DNA from: Hungatella sp. UBA5385
Lineage (GTDB): Bacteria > Bacillota > Clostridia > Lachnospirales > Lachnospiraceae
Length of the DNA stretch: 11,636 nt
Direction of reading: 5' to 3'
Assembly (NCBI GenBank): GCA_002409995.1
Contig: DHOR01000047.1
Span: forward strand, 1-11,636
In this document: piece by piece, positions 1-6,836 of the stretch
Layout: the number at the start of each line of letters is the position of its first letter
Position numbering within the stretch: the first letter of the stretch is position 1
Program-made: the position numbers and the translations under genes
The notes under the pieces: model-generated
The model's database searches: none
The model's input: only the letters and a program-made list of their open reading frames with translations
What the model was told of the DNA's origin: nothing

Positions 1-4
1 AGAT

Positions 5-1516
5 ATGGATAATTCCCCTGTTTCTAATTTTCTCAACGAAGTTACTGACCAGATTTCCTATAAACCACTACGACCTGCTATCCGTCAGGAGCTGGAGGAC
101 CATATTGAGGATCGTATGGAAGAATATGAGTCTCAGGGAATTAGTACAGCTGATGCAGAGCGTCAGGTAATTCACGGCATGGGGGATGCAGTAATCATTG
201 GTACTGAATTAAATGAAGCACATAAACTTCAAAAAGCACCAAGGCTTGCTGTTATCTCTGCCCTGCTGCTTCTGATAGGTTTTGCTTTTTCAAGCTATAT
301 GCAATGGTCTCCGGAACAGTCAGCAAATGGATTTCTCTACTATATACCGGGAGGAATTCTGCTTATAGTCACTGCACTAAAGGGGTATCCTCTCGTTATA
401 CGATACAGAAAGGCGATTGCATTACTCATATGTATTCCCTATCTGGTAAAAATAATAATATTGGACTTACTGCTTGATACCAGCTTTTGGTATGCTTCAC
501 CCACCATTTCCTATTTTGCTGTCCTACTGGTCTCTCCTGTATTTATAGTCCTGTTATATTGTATCCGGCAAAGCAGGAAGGATTTACTGATTGCTGTCTT
601 TGGAGGAGCTTTTCTTTGGCTGGTTTCTTCAAAATTATCATACAGCTTTTCAGCTGATACTGCAGCAGTAATTTTTCTTCTGAGCACATTTATTACCATT
701 GGTTTTATGATTCATCGGGGAATTTTTTCAGGAAAGAAGATATATCTTTATTCTGCTGTGATCGCCTTCATGGTATTTTTAGGAAGTCCTCTTTTTCTAA
801 CTGATTCCGGTCGTACAAATATGAAGAATTTTCTGACACCACAGTCCTCTGTGCGTGCCACCTGGGATGATACATATAATGCTATTCTGATTCAAGAACT
901 ACTTTCAAAAACCCCACTATCCCATGGTCTTGAACTGTCATCTGAGGAATTGATGAATTATGGTACAGGTGCATGGTACTTTGCTTCCCGTGATCCGAAA
1001 TTCCTATACATAAATGCTTCAGAATTTGAAACTGACAAGGAGCAAGAGGAGGTTTATGAAAAAGTAAGAATCCTAAGAGAGCAAGGGTACTCTCCCAGAT
1101 ACATTTACTTTACAGAAGATAATGTGACTATATGGGATGTTCTTCCTCAGCACTATCATAACAATTATCTGATAGCTGTAACTATTATCCTGTTTGGCTG
1201 GCTTCCAGGACTGGCATTAATAGGAGCTATCGTTCTGTTCTTTGTATTTTTGTTTTCCTGCATCAATCGGATCCATGGGAAACTGGCCTCATCTCTTGCC
1301 TTTTGTTGTGGTCAATGTCTTCTCTGGCAGGGTGTATTCTACTTACTGGGGAACTTTGGATATCAATACTCCACCTTTCCCAATCTGCCAATGATTTCAG
1401 AAGGCAGAGTAAGTATTATGTTTAACATGCTGCTTCTGGGACTTATCTTCTCAGCCTATCGATACGACCGCGTCATGGAAGAACCTGTAGATTATAAACC
1501 TGTTGCACCTGCCTGA
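5..1516 (+). CDS. Permease prefix domain membrane protein with FtsW/RodA/SpoVE-like C-terminal half
   Basis: This is a 503-residue polytopic membrane protein. Residues 1-75 are a soluble, charged helical segment (QELEDHIEDRMEEYESQG, then a GMGDA turn) typical of permease prefix domain 1. Hydrophobic segments follow at about 81-98, 110-126, 136-157, 166-187, 194-208, 218-236, 247-264, 388-420, 428-450 and 468-485, with a large extracytoplasmic loop at about 265-385. The last third resembles SEDS proteins: a VLPQHYHNNYLIAV segment sits where FtsW has its PE-x-x-TDF motif, and LPMISEGRVS matches the FtsW/RodA LPFISYGGSS signature. Both motifs are degenerate, so glycan polymerase activity is doubtful. 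The start at 5 lacks a visible ribosome binding site because the window begins here. Such genes often follow a PadR-type regulator, which would be outside the window. It has no obvious link to the ACP/thiolase locus. Confidence 0.75.
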   Translation: MDNSPVSNFLNEVTDQISYKPLRPAIRQELEDHIEDRMEEYESQGISTADAERQVIHGMGDAVIIGTELNEAHKLQKAPRLAVISALLLLIGFAFSSYMQWSPEQSANGFLYYIPGGILLIVTALKGYPLVIRYRKAIALLICIPYLVKIIILDLLLDTSFWYASPTISYFAVLLVSPVFIVLLYCIRQSRKDLLIAVFGGAFLWLVSSKLSYSFSADTAAVIFLLSTFITIGFMIHRGIFSGKKIYLYSAVIAFMVFLGSPLFLTDSGRTNMKNFLTPQSSVRATWDDTYNAILIQELLSKTPLSHGLELSSEELMNYGTGAWYFASRDPKFLYINASEFETDKEQEEVYEKVRILREQGYSPRYIYFTEDNVTIWDVLPQHYHNNYLIAVTIILFGWLPGLALIGAIVLFFVFLFSCINRIHGKLASSLAFCCGQCLLWQGVFYLLGNFGYQYSTFPNLPMISEGRVSIMFNMLLLGLIFSAYRYDRVMEEPVDYKPVAPA

Positions 1517-1541
1517 CTGATCATGTGAAATAGCCTTACTG

Positions 1542-1581
1542 TTGCTATAATATATTAGCAATCGCTTCTGCTCTCAGAAGC
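1542..1581. terminator. Tandem hairpins between convergent genes
   Basis: Two adjacent inverted repeats lie where the membrane-protein gene and the thioesterase gene converge. The first has arms TTGCTA (1542-1547) and TAGCAA (1556-1561). The second has perfect 7-bp arms GCTTCTG (1564-1570) and CAGAAGC (1575-1581) around a CTCT loop, and it overlaps the last codons of the thioesterase gene. Neither is followed by a clear run of T in either direction, so a transcription-stop role is inferred from position. Confidence 0.4.
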
Positions 1582-2004
1582 AGTCTGTAAATTGCGGAAA
1601 CTCTTAGCCTGCTCATACAAAGATAAATCTTCTGCACTTATTGGTTTAATTTCTACACCATGAGGAAATGAATGGCCGTCCTTATCGACATTTACAAAAG
1701 TAATAAATCCGTTTATCACTTCTTGATCTTGAATACTCAAGCGGATATTAGCTATGAGACTGGTTCTTCCAGCATAGACAATTTTGCTTGTAAATTTGGC
1801 TATCTCACCCAGTTTAACAGGCCTGGTGAAAGTCATACCGTGAATTTTGATACAAACGATATTTTCAGCGGGAATACAGACTGCGGCAGCCATTAATCCG
1901 GCTTCAACAAACCATTCCGCAGTTCTGCCTGCAAACAATGTTCCATGGTGGTTCAAATCCTCACTTTTTACAAAATGATGTGTCACAATTGGGGTGATTT
2001 CCAT
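1555..2004 (-). CDS. Hotdog-fold acyl-CoA thioesterase (YciA-like)
   Basis: This 149-residue protein is a single hotdog domain that should hydrolyse acyl-CoA thioesters to free acid and CoA. The catalytic-helix region NHHGTLFAGR (18-27) followed by WFVEAG (31-36) matches the YciA/ACOT pattern of an N-x-x-G-x-x-F-x-G turn and an acidic residue, here Glu34 where many homologues have Asp. GRTSLIANI (79-87) and the RPVKLGE strand (61-67) are further family hallmarks. The ATG at 2002-2004 follows AGGAGG at a 5-nt spacing. It is the last gene of the minus-strand operon, 44 nt after the carboxyltransferase. The chain length it acts on cannot be read from the sequence; its position suggests product release or clearing of stalled acyl-CoAs. 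The Ser-rich C-terminal tail ending in Cys overlaps a hairpin. Confidence 0.82.
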   Translation of the reverse strand: MEITPIVTHHFVKSEDLNHHGTLFAGRTAEWFVEAGLMAAAVCIPAENIVCIKIHGMTFTRPVKLGEIAKFTSKIVYAGRTSLIANIRLSIQDQEVINGFITFVNVDKDGHSFPHGVEIKPISAEDLSLYEQAKSFRNLQTASESRSDC

Positions 2005-2048
2005 TAGTTCCTCCTGGTTATATTTGCTCCAAACATAACTCTTCTCTT

Positions 2049-3593
2049 TTAAAGCGGGATATTGCCGTGTTTTTTGCGCGGCTTATCCACATGCTTGCCC
2101 GCCAGTGCCTCAAACGCACTGATGATATACTTACGTGTCTCGCTGGGCAGGATGATGTCATCCACATAACCACGGGCTGCCGCTGTGTAAGGGTTCATCA
2201 TAGTATTCTGATACTCGTCGATTTTTGCACTGCGTACAACAGCAGGATCGTCTGCAGTCTTGATATCCCTGGAAAAAATAATATTGACTGCGCCATCCGC
2301 ACCCATCACAGCAACCTCAGCATCTGGCCATGCAAAAACCATATCAGCACCCAGATGCTTGGAGCACATGCCGATGTATGCACCACCATAAGCCTTGCGG
2401 GTGATAACAGTCACTTTAGGCACTGTAGCCTCGCTATAGGCGTACAGCATCTTCGCACCATGACGGATGATTCCCCCATGCTCCTGTTGTTTTCCAGGCA
2501 GGAAACCGGGTACATCCTCCAACGTGAGCAGCGGGATATTAAAAGAATCGCAGGTGCGGATGAAGCGGGCTGCCTTGTCTGAAGTGTTGATGTCCAGGCA
2601 CCCTGCCATGACTTTAGGCTGATTAGCGATAACACCGATGCTTTTGCCATTCAAACGGATAAATGCAGTAATGATATTACGTGCAAAATATTGCTGGTAT
2701 TCCATCACTTCGCCGTTGTCTGCCAGACTTTTGACGATTTCCAACATATCGTATGGTTTGCTGGGGCTTTCCGGTACGATATCATTCAGAGCATCATCTG
2801 TGCGGTTAAGATCATCCGTACAAACATAGGCAGGTACAGACTCCTTATTGTTTTGAGGCAAGAAGCCAAGCAGCTGACGGATTTGAGCAATGCACACATC
2901 TTCGCTGTCTGCGGAAAAATGTGCACAGCCACTAATCGTGTTATGAGCCATAGATCCGCCCAGTGCCTCGGCCGTCACATCTTCTCCAGTGACAGCTTTT
3001 ATAACCTGCGGTCCGGTAATATACATTTGTCCTGTACCATTTACCATGAATACAAAATCTGTCAAAGCTGGAGAATAAACTGCACCGCCGGCACAAGGCC
3101 CCATGATGACACTGATCTGTGGGATAATGCCGGAAGCCATAGTGTTGTTGTAGAAGATGCGGCCGTAACCTGCCAACGCATCCACGCCCTCCTGAATACG
3201 GGCACCTCCAGAGTCATTGATGCAAATCATAGGTGCACCTGCCCTGAGAGCGGCCTCCTGCGTTGTTGCAATCTTTGCTGCGTGCATTTCGCCCAGGGAA
3301 CCGCCCATAACGGTAAAGTCCTGGGCAGCAGCGTATACCAGACGGCCGTTAATGGTTCCAAAGCCTGTTACCACCCCTTCATAGGGCACCTCTTTCTTCT
3401 CCATTCCAAAATTAGTGCAGCGATGCTTTACAAATAATCCTGTCTCCATAAAGCTATCCTCGTCAAACAGCTTTGCCAGGCGCTCACGCGCCGTCTGCCT
3501 GCCGCCTGTATGCTGCTTCTCAATAGCCTTTTTGCCTCCGCCCTGGCGCAGGCGTTCTTTTTCAGCCAGCAGGCATGTCTGTCGTTCTGTCAT
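2049..3593 (-). CDS. Biotin-dependent acyl-CoA carboxyltransferase (PccB/MmdA family)
   Basis: This 514-residue protein has the full length of the propionyl-CoA carboxylase beta / methylmalonyl-CoA decarboxylase alpha family, which moves carboxyl groups between carboxybiotin and the alpha carbon of an acyl-CoA. The N-terminal crotonase-like half carries NDSGGARIQEG and the oxyanion-hole motif GPCAGGAVYSPALTDF. The C-terminal half carries DVPGFLPG, a QEHGGIIRHGAK segment, the KAYGGAYIGM oxyanion motif and AWPDAEVAVMG, and it ends with KKHGNIPL as family members do. The ATG at 3593 is preferred because AGGAGG lies 9 nt upstream, inside the last codons of the transacylase gene; an in-frame GTG at 3599 is only 3 nt from that site. 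No biotin carboxylase, biotin carrier or decarboxylase membrane subunit is present in the window, so the partner must be encoded elsewhere. Making malonyl- or methylmalonyl-CoA for the adjacent transacylase is the simplest role. Acyl specificity is not determined. Confidence 0.9.
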   Translation of the reverse strand: MTERQTCLLAEKERLRQGGGKKAIEKQHTGGRQTARERLAKLFDEDSFMETGLFVKHRCTNFGMEKKEVPYEGVVTGFGTINGRLVYAAAQDFTVMGGSLGEMHAAKIATTQEAALRAGAPMICINDSGGARIQEGVDALAGYGRIFYNNTMASGIIPQISVIMGPCAGGAVYSPALTDFVFMVNGTGQMYITGPQVIKAVTGEDVTAEALGGSMAHNTISGCAHFSADSEDVCIAQIRQLLGFLPQNNKESVPAYVCTDDLNRTDDALNDIVPESPSKPYDMLEIVKSLADNGEVMEYQQYFARNIITAFIRLNGKSIGVIANQPKVMAGCLDINTSDKAARFIRTCDSFNIPLLTLEDVPGFLPGKQQEHGGIIRHGAKMLYAYSEATVPKVTVITRKAYGGAYIGMCSKHLGADMVFAWPDAEVAVMGADGAVNIIFSRDIKTADDPAVVRSAKIDEYQNTMMNPYTAAARGYVDDIILPSETRKYIISAFEALAGKHVDKPRKKHGNIPL

Positions 3594-3595
3594 AA

Positions 3596-4534
3596 TCACG
3601 TACCTCCTAAATGAGCAGATAGCGCTTCAATATCTTCCATACTTCCGATGTTGATGGCTTTTGCATTGGTATCTATGCGCTTGATCATGCCGGTCAGTAC
3701 TTGTCCCGGACCGATTTCCACAAAGGTATCTACGCCCTGGTTGAGCAAATATCTTACGGTGTTCTCCCACTCAACGCAATGGCAGACCTGGTCACACAAC
3801 TCGCTTCGAATGGAATCTGCGCTGTCCAGTATCTGTGCTTCTGTGTTACCGATAACTGGAATATCCGGTGCCTTAACTTCTGCAGTCATAATCTGTGGCG
3901 CAAGTTTTTCCTGTGCGGATTTAATCAACGGACTATGAAATGCGCCGCTGACCTCCAGTGGCACAGCTATCTTTGCACCGCGTGTTCTTGCCAGTTTGGA
4001 GGCGGTCTTAACTGCTTCCTTAGTACCGCTGATAACAATCTGACCCGGGCAGTTCATATTGGCCAGATATGCACCGGTTTCCTCGCAGACTTCTGCCAGC
4101 GTATCCTTATCCAGTGCTATAATTGCAGCCATAGTACCTGGCTGTTCCAGTCCCGCCTCGTACATAAGGCGTCCTCGCTCCCGGGAAAGATTTACTGCGG
4201 TTTCAAAGCTCAGGGCTCCGGCAGCAGTCAGCGCAGAATATTCACCAAGGCTATGCCCTGCCATATAAGAAGGTGCCAGAAAGGTGTTTGGTGCTGCTTC
4301 CTTAAACGCTGCAAGGCAGGCTATACTTATAGTCAGCAGAGCGGGCTGTGCGTTAACAGTCAGCGTCAGCTCCTCCTCTGGACCTTCAAAGCATAGCTGT
4401 GACAGCGGGAACCCCAGCACAGCATCTGCTATATCAAACACTTTCTTCGCAGCAGGTGATTTTTCATATAAATCCCTGCCCATACCAACATACTGTGACC
4501 CCTGTCCTGGAAATACATATCCGATTTTGTTCAT
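3596..4534 (-). CDS. fabD: Malonyl-CoA:ACP transacylase (FabD-type)
   Basis: This 312-residue acyltransferase should load malonyl from CoA onto an acyl carrier protein. It shows the N-terminal FPGQGSQ motif (8-14), the nucleophile elbow GHSLGE with Ser95, an Arg in RERGRLM (Arg120) suited to binding the extender carboxylate, and SGAFHS with catalytic His200. The GAFHS form is usual for malonyl-specific enzymes. Length and motifs match complete FabD. The start is uncertain: upstream in-frame ATGs end at 4546, 4555 and 4567, none with a strong ribosome binding site. The ATG at 4534 is chosen because MNKIGYVFPGQGSQ is the usual FabD beginning. The stop overlaps the start region of the carboxyltransferase gene, which suggests coupled translation. 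The ACP gene lies immediately upstream. Whether the genome also has a housekeeping fabD is unknown. Confidence 0.9.
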   Translation of the reverse strand: MNKIGYVFPGQGSQYVGMGRDLYEKSPAAKKVFDIADAVLGFPLSQLCFEGPEEELTLTVNAQPALLTISIACLAAFKEAAPNTFLAPSYMAGHSLGEYSALTAAGALSFETAVNLSRERGRLMYEAGLEQPGTMAAIIALDKDTLAEVCEETGAYLANMNCPGQIVISGTKEAVKTASKLARTRGAKIAVPLEVSGAFHSPLIKSAQEKLAPQIMTAEVKAPDIPVIGNTEAQILDSADSIRSELCDQVCHCVEWENTVRYLLNQGVDTFVEIGPGQVLTGMIKRIDTNAKAINIGSMEDIEALSAHLGGT

Positions 4535-4582
4535 TTTATCATTCATTTCTTTCATCCATCTGCCCATTCCATGATGACTCAG

Positions 4583-4600
4583 TAATGAGCTGCCTCATTA
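4583..4600. other. Perfect hairpin between the ACP and transacylase genes
   Basis: The inverted repeat TAATGAG (4583-4589) and CTCATTA (4594-4600) encloses a 4-nt loop. It lies between the ACP stop codon and the transacylase gene, within the longest gap of the minus-strand operon. No T run follows on the transcribed strand, so it is not a standard terminator. It could protect or process the mRNA so that ACP is made in excess. Function is inferred. Confidence 0.45.
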
Positions 4601-4610
4601 TACAGTGAAA

Positions 4611-4847
4611 TCAGTTCTCAAGCTGCTCCAACATAAGCTGCTCAACCTCTGACATAGTCTCGCACTTCTTAAGCATTTTGTAAGTAACATCCTCAATGCC
4701 CAGCTCCTCCATCTCAGCAATCATCATAAGGTAGTCAGCAGAAGACATATTTAAGTCAGTGACAAGCTTGCTTTCTGCAGTTACAGACATGCCCAGCGTC
4801 TTTGCAATATTCTGGTAAAATTTTTCTATAATATCTTTTTTATCCAT
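4611..4847 (-). CDS. Stand-alone acyl carrier protein (divergent)
   Basis: This 78-residue acidic helical protein has ACP size and layout. The phosphopantetheine attachment site is DLNMSSADYL (31-40), where Ser36 aligns with the Ser of the usual D-S-L motif; here the motif reads S-S-A. The following helix and LGIEDVTYKML segment, and a C-terminal TMSEVEQL helix, fit the fold but differ from housekeeping AcpP. It would carry malonyl or ketoacyl groups between the transacylase encoded directly downstream and the condensing enzyme encoded upstream. It follows the DUF35 gene by 9 nt, and its weak GAGG ribosome binding site overlaps that gene's stop codon, indicating coupled translation. A holo-ACP synthase at 11075-11467 in the opposite operon could activate it. 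The divergent motif suggests a dedicated carrier for this pathway. Confidence 0.85.
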   Translation of the reverse strand: MDKKDIIEKFYQNIAKTLGMSVTAESKLVTDLNMSSADYLMMIAEMEELGIEDVTYKMLKKCETMSEVEQLMLEQLEN

Positions 4848-4856
4848 TTTATAACC

Positions 4857-5270
4857 TCATTTCCCGGAAGATTCTTCCGAATTTTCCCCAAGCTTCAGAC
4901 AGGGGAAATAAACATCTTCGTCCATTTTCTGAATTCCTAAAGTGACAGGCAGCGGCGTTTTCTCCATTAATTTTTCCATATCTTTCTTTTTGGCACCTGT
5001 CAGGGTTGCACTGAAAAGCATTCCCTCATCCATAGTTGCATAGCCAATGACAACAGGGTCATCTACAAAAGGTGGAATTCCGAAGGGGGAATAACCGACG
5101 GAGTACATGGTACCCTTTCCGCTCATCTCCACCCATTCTGTTTCCATACCGGAGCATTCTCCGCACACGGGAACTGGGGGAAATTGCACCGTGCCACACC
5201 GCTTACATTTCAATCCAAGAATTTTGCCTTCCTTCAGGCTATCATACCAAATCTTCAAAATTGGTTCCAT
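4857..5270 (-). CDS. DUF35 zinc-ribbon/OB-fold partner of the thiolase
   Basis: This 137-residue protein carries an N-terminal zinc ribbon with Cys22, Cys25, Cys36 and Cys39 (CKRC and CGEC), followed by an OB-fold domain containing GTMYSVGYSPFGIPPF and the PVVIGYATMDEG strand. DUF35 proteins (COG1545) form complexes with thiolase-like enzymes, for example the archaeal thiolase/HMG-CoA synthase complex and the PhlB subunit of the bacterial PhlACB acyltransferase, where they bridge subunits and help bind acyl-CoA. Here the thiolase gene ends 15 nt upstream, and the GGAGG ribosome binding site directly follows its stop codon. That pairing supports a joint complex. The C-terminal tail from about residue 128 is Ser/Glu rich and probably disordered. 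Confidence 0.88.
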   Translation of the reverse strand: MEPILKIWYDSLKEGKILGLKCKRCGTVQFPPVPVCGECSGMETEWVEMSGKGTMYSVGYSPFGIPPFVDDPVVIGYATMDEGMLFSATLTGAKKKDMEKLMEKTPLPVTLGIQKMDEDVYFPCLKLGENSEESSGK

Positions 5271-5285
5271 ATATTTTCTGCCTCC

Positions 5286-6575
5286 TTACCATTGTTTCTT
5301 CAGGACGGTAACAGTCTTTGAAACACCGGAACCGCCGCCCCACAAAAGACTGGTTTTTGGTGGGATGGGCATCTGACGCGGCCCACACTCACCACGCATC
5401 TGCTCGATAGATTCAGAAATCTCCATCAGATAAGCTGGGGAACGTGGATGACCAGCCTGCGTCCGTCCGCCAGTTGTATTCAGGGGACGTTTTCCGTCAA
5501 AGGTAAAGTCACCGTTTTTCATATAGTCAATGGTTGTACCAGGCTTCACATAGCGGGCTTGCTCCATAATGATGGGAATCGTAAGCGTCGGGCAGTCATG
5601 AATGTACATATGGTCGATCTGCGTAAACGGGTCGGTGATGTCAGCCATCATATAAGCTTCTTCAAACATTGTCATATCCTCCACATGCTTCAAGCTTGGA
5701 TAATCCTTCTCAGTACTGCAGCTGACAGAGATGCCGGCAACCTCAACCGGTTTGTCTGTATATTTATCCGCCAGATCTGAGGCGCAAACAACAACGGCAG
5801 CAGCACCATCCATTGCCCAGCCCATGAATTTTCCACGGCCTGTATAGCTGATAAATGGATTATACTTTTTGCTTTTTAGATAGTCATGTGCATTATCAAA
5901 ACCGAAACGCTTTCCTTCTTCCTCAAAGCTTTCTGTGGTCAAAGCAGCCTTAGGATTCAGCACAGCTTCCCTGCGCTTGTCAATCAGATATTGAAGAAAT
6001 GCCTCGTCGATTTCCTCCAGTGATATTCCATATGTTTTAGAATATACCATAAGATCTGAATCATATGGCGCCAGCCCTCCGGTACTGGGGCGTATATAAG
6101 CCGCATCCATACCAAGATATACATTGTCCCACAGTGTTTCATTATCGTAGTCAAAACGGATATGTGGAGGATAGTAACTCTTCGGCATACTCATGTTGAT
6201 ATTCACGCCGGTAACCAGGACCGCATCATACATGCCCCCGGCAACTGCACCGACTGCGGAATTAAGAGCCACACCCCCGCCGACACAGCCGGCATCAAGA
6301 AACATGGTAGGTTTGTATTTCATACCCAGCCATTCAGCGAAGAAAGGACCACCACCCTTCATTTTAGCGTCGGTATTGGGACCGCTGCAGGCAACATAAA
6401 ATGCATCGATATCATTTGCCTCAATACCACCGTTCTTCATTGCGGCGATACCTGCCATTGCTACCATCTCACGCTCACTGAAATCCTTAATCTCCGGTGT
6501 TTCCCGGACATCTCCCAGGGGTGTGTAAGCTGCTCCAATGATAGAAACCTTACGTGCTAGTTTTTTTCCTTTCAT
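5286..6575 (-). CDS. Thiolase-superfamily enzyme (SCP2/acetyl-CoA acetyltransferase-like)
   Basis: This 429-residue protein has the thiolase fold and would catalyse, or reverse, Claisen condensation of acyl thioesters. Cys97 in DAGCVGGGVAL is the expected nucleophile. HDCPT (326-330) corresponds to the HD-A-F region of SCP2-type thiolases, and GGRTQAGHPRSPAY (369-382) holds the catalytic His376 in a GHP motif. The C-terminal WGGGSG loop (412-417) fits the same subgroup, which lacks the second Cys of classical degradative thiolases. The GHPRSP variant of the usual HPxGATG is unusual and may alter specificity. It is the first gene of the minus-strand operon; AGGAGG lies about 13 nt before the ATG. 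The neighbouring DUF35 partner argues for an archaeal/PhlC-like complex. Condensation direction and substrate are not determined. Confidence 0.88.
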   Translation of the reverse strand: MKGKKLARKVSIIGAAYTPLGDVRETPEIKDFSEREMVAMAGIAAMKNGGIEANDIDAFYVACSGPNTDAKMKGGGPFFAEWLGMKYKPTMFLDAGCVGGGVALNSAVGAVAGGMYDAVLVTGVNINMSMPKSYYPPHIRFDYDNETLWDNVYLGMDAAYIRPSTGGLAPYDSDLMVYSKTYGISLEEIDEAFLQYLIDKRREAVLNPKAALTTESFEEEGKRFGFDNAHDYLKSKKYNPFISYTGRGKFMGWAMDGAAAVVVCASDLADKYTDKPVEVAGISVSCSTEKDYPSLKHVEDMTMFEEAYMMADITDPFTQIDHMYIHDCPTLTIPIIMEQARYVKPGTTIDYMKNGDFTFDGKRPLNTTGGRTQAGHPRSPAYLMEISESIEQMRGECGPRQMPIPPKTSLLWGGGSGVSKTVTVLKKQW

Positions 6576-6836
6576 GATTTAAATCTTCCCTCCTGTCATT
6601 ATTGTGATAATGATTTACATCGTCCTTTAGAGTCGTATTCAGATGGATTCCAGAAGTTTACTGCTCTAGACTTCCTCTACACACTATGCTATAATCACAA
6701 AAACGAAAAATCATTTCTATTGGATATAATAGCAAAAATGATTTCTTATTTCATCAGGCTGGAATTTATAATCACTGCACAAAATGCTTAGAATATTGTG
6801 CTCGAATACAGTTTCACTTTTAAAGGAGGTTTAACG
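6576..6836. promoter_or_regulatory. Regulatory region between the thiolase operon and the pucR-type gene
   Basis: This 261-nt gap separates divergent genes and should hold both promoters. On the plus strand TATAAT boxes occur at 6725-6730 and 6767-6772, but neither has a good -35 box at normal spacing, which suggests activator dependence. A 9-bp inverted repeat, AAATCATTT (6708-6716) and AAATGATTT (6736-6744), brackets the first TATAAT. A further AATGATTT occurs at 6609-6616 in the minus-strand leader. TATAATCAC occurs twice (6690-6698 and 6767-6775). No convincing minus-strand promoter was found by eye. Confidence 0.5.

Noticed and set aside
2691..3437. 248-codon open frame on the plus strand
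   Set aside because: It lies antisense within the carboxyltransferase gene, has Cys/His-rich composition with no domain pattern, and has no ribosome binding site. It is a shadow frame.
3701..4396. 231-codon open frame on the plus strand
   Set aside because: It is antisense to the transacylase gene, whose motifs are intact, and its translation has no recognisable family features.
2049..6575. Interpretation as a malonate decarboxylase or ordinary fatty-acid synthesis operon
   Set aside because: MdcA, MdcB and MdcG-type genes are absent, and the carboxyltransferase is PccB/MmdA-like rather than MdcD/MdcE. There is also no FabF, FabG, FabZ or FabK, which a fatty-acid operon would contain.
6798..6836. 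Earlier GTG start for the regulator adding 13 residues
   Set aside because: The AAAGGAGG ribosome binding site lies inside this stretch and points to the GTG at 6837.
6576..6836. Sigma-54 or riboswitch element in the divergent region
   Set aside because: No GG/GC-spaced -24/-12 pair and no recognisable riboswitch core were seen; the region is AT-rich with only short repeats.
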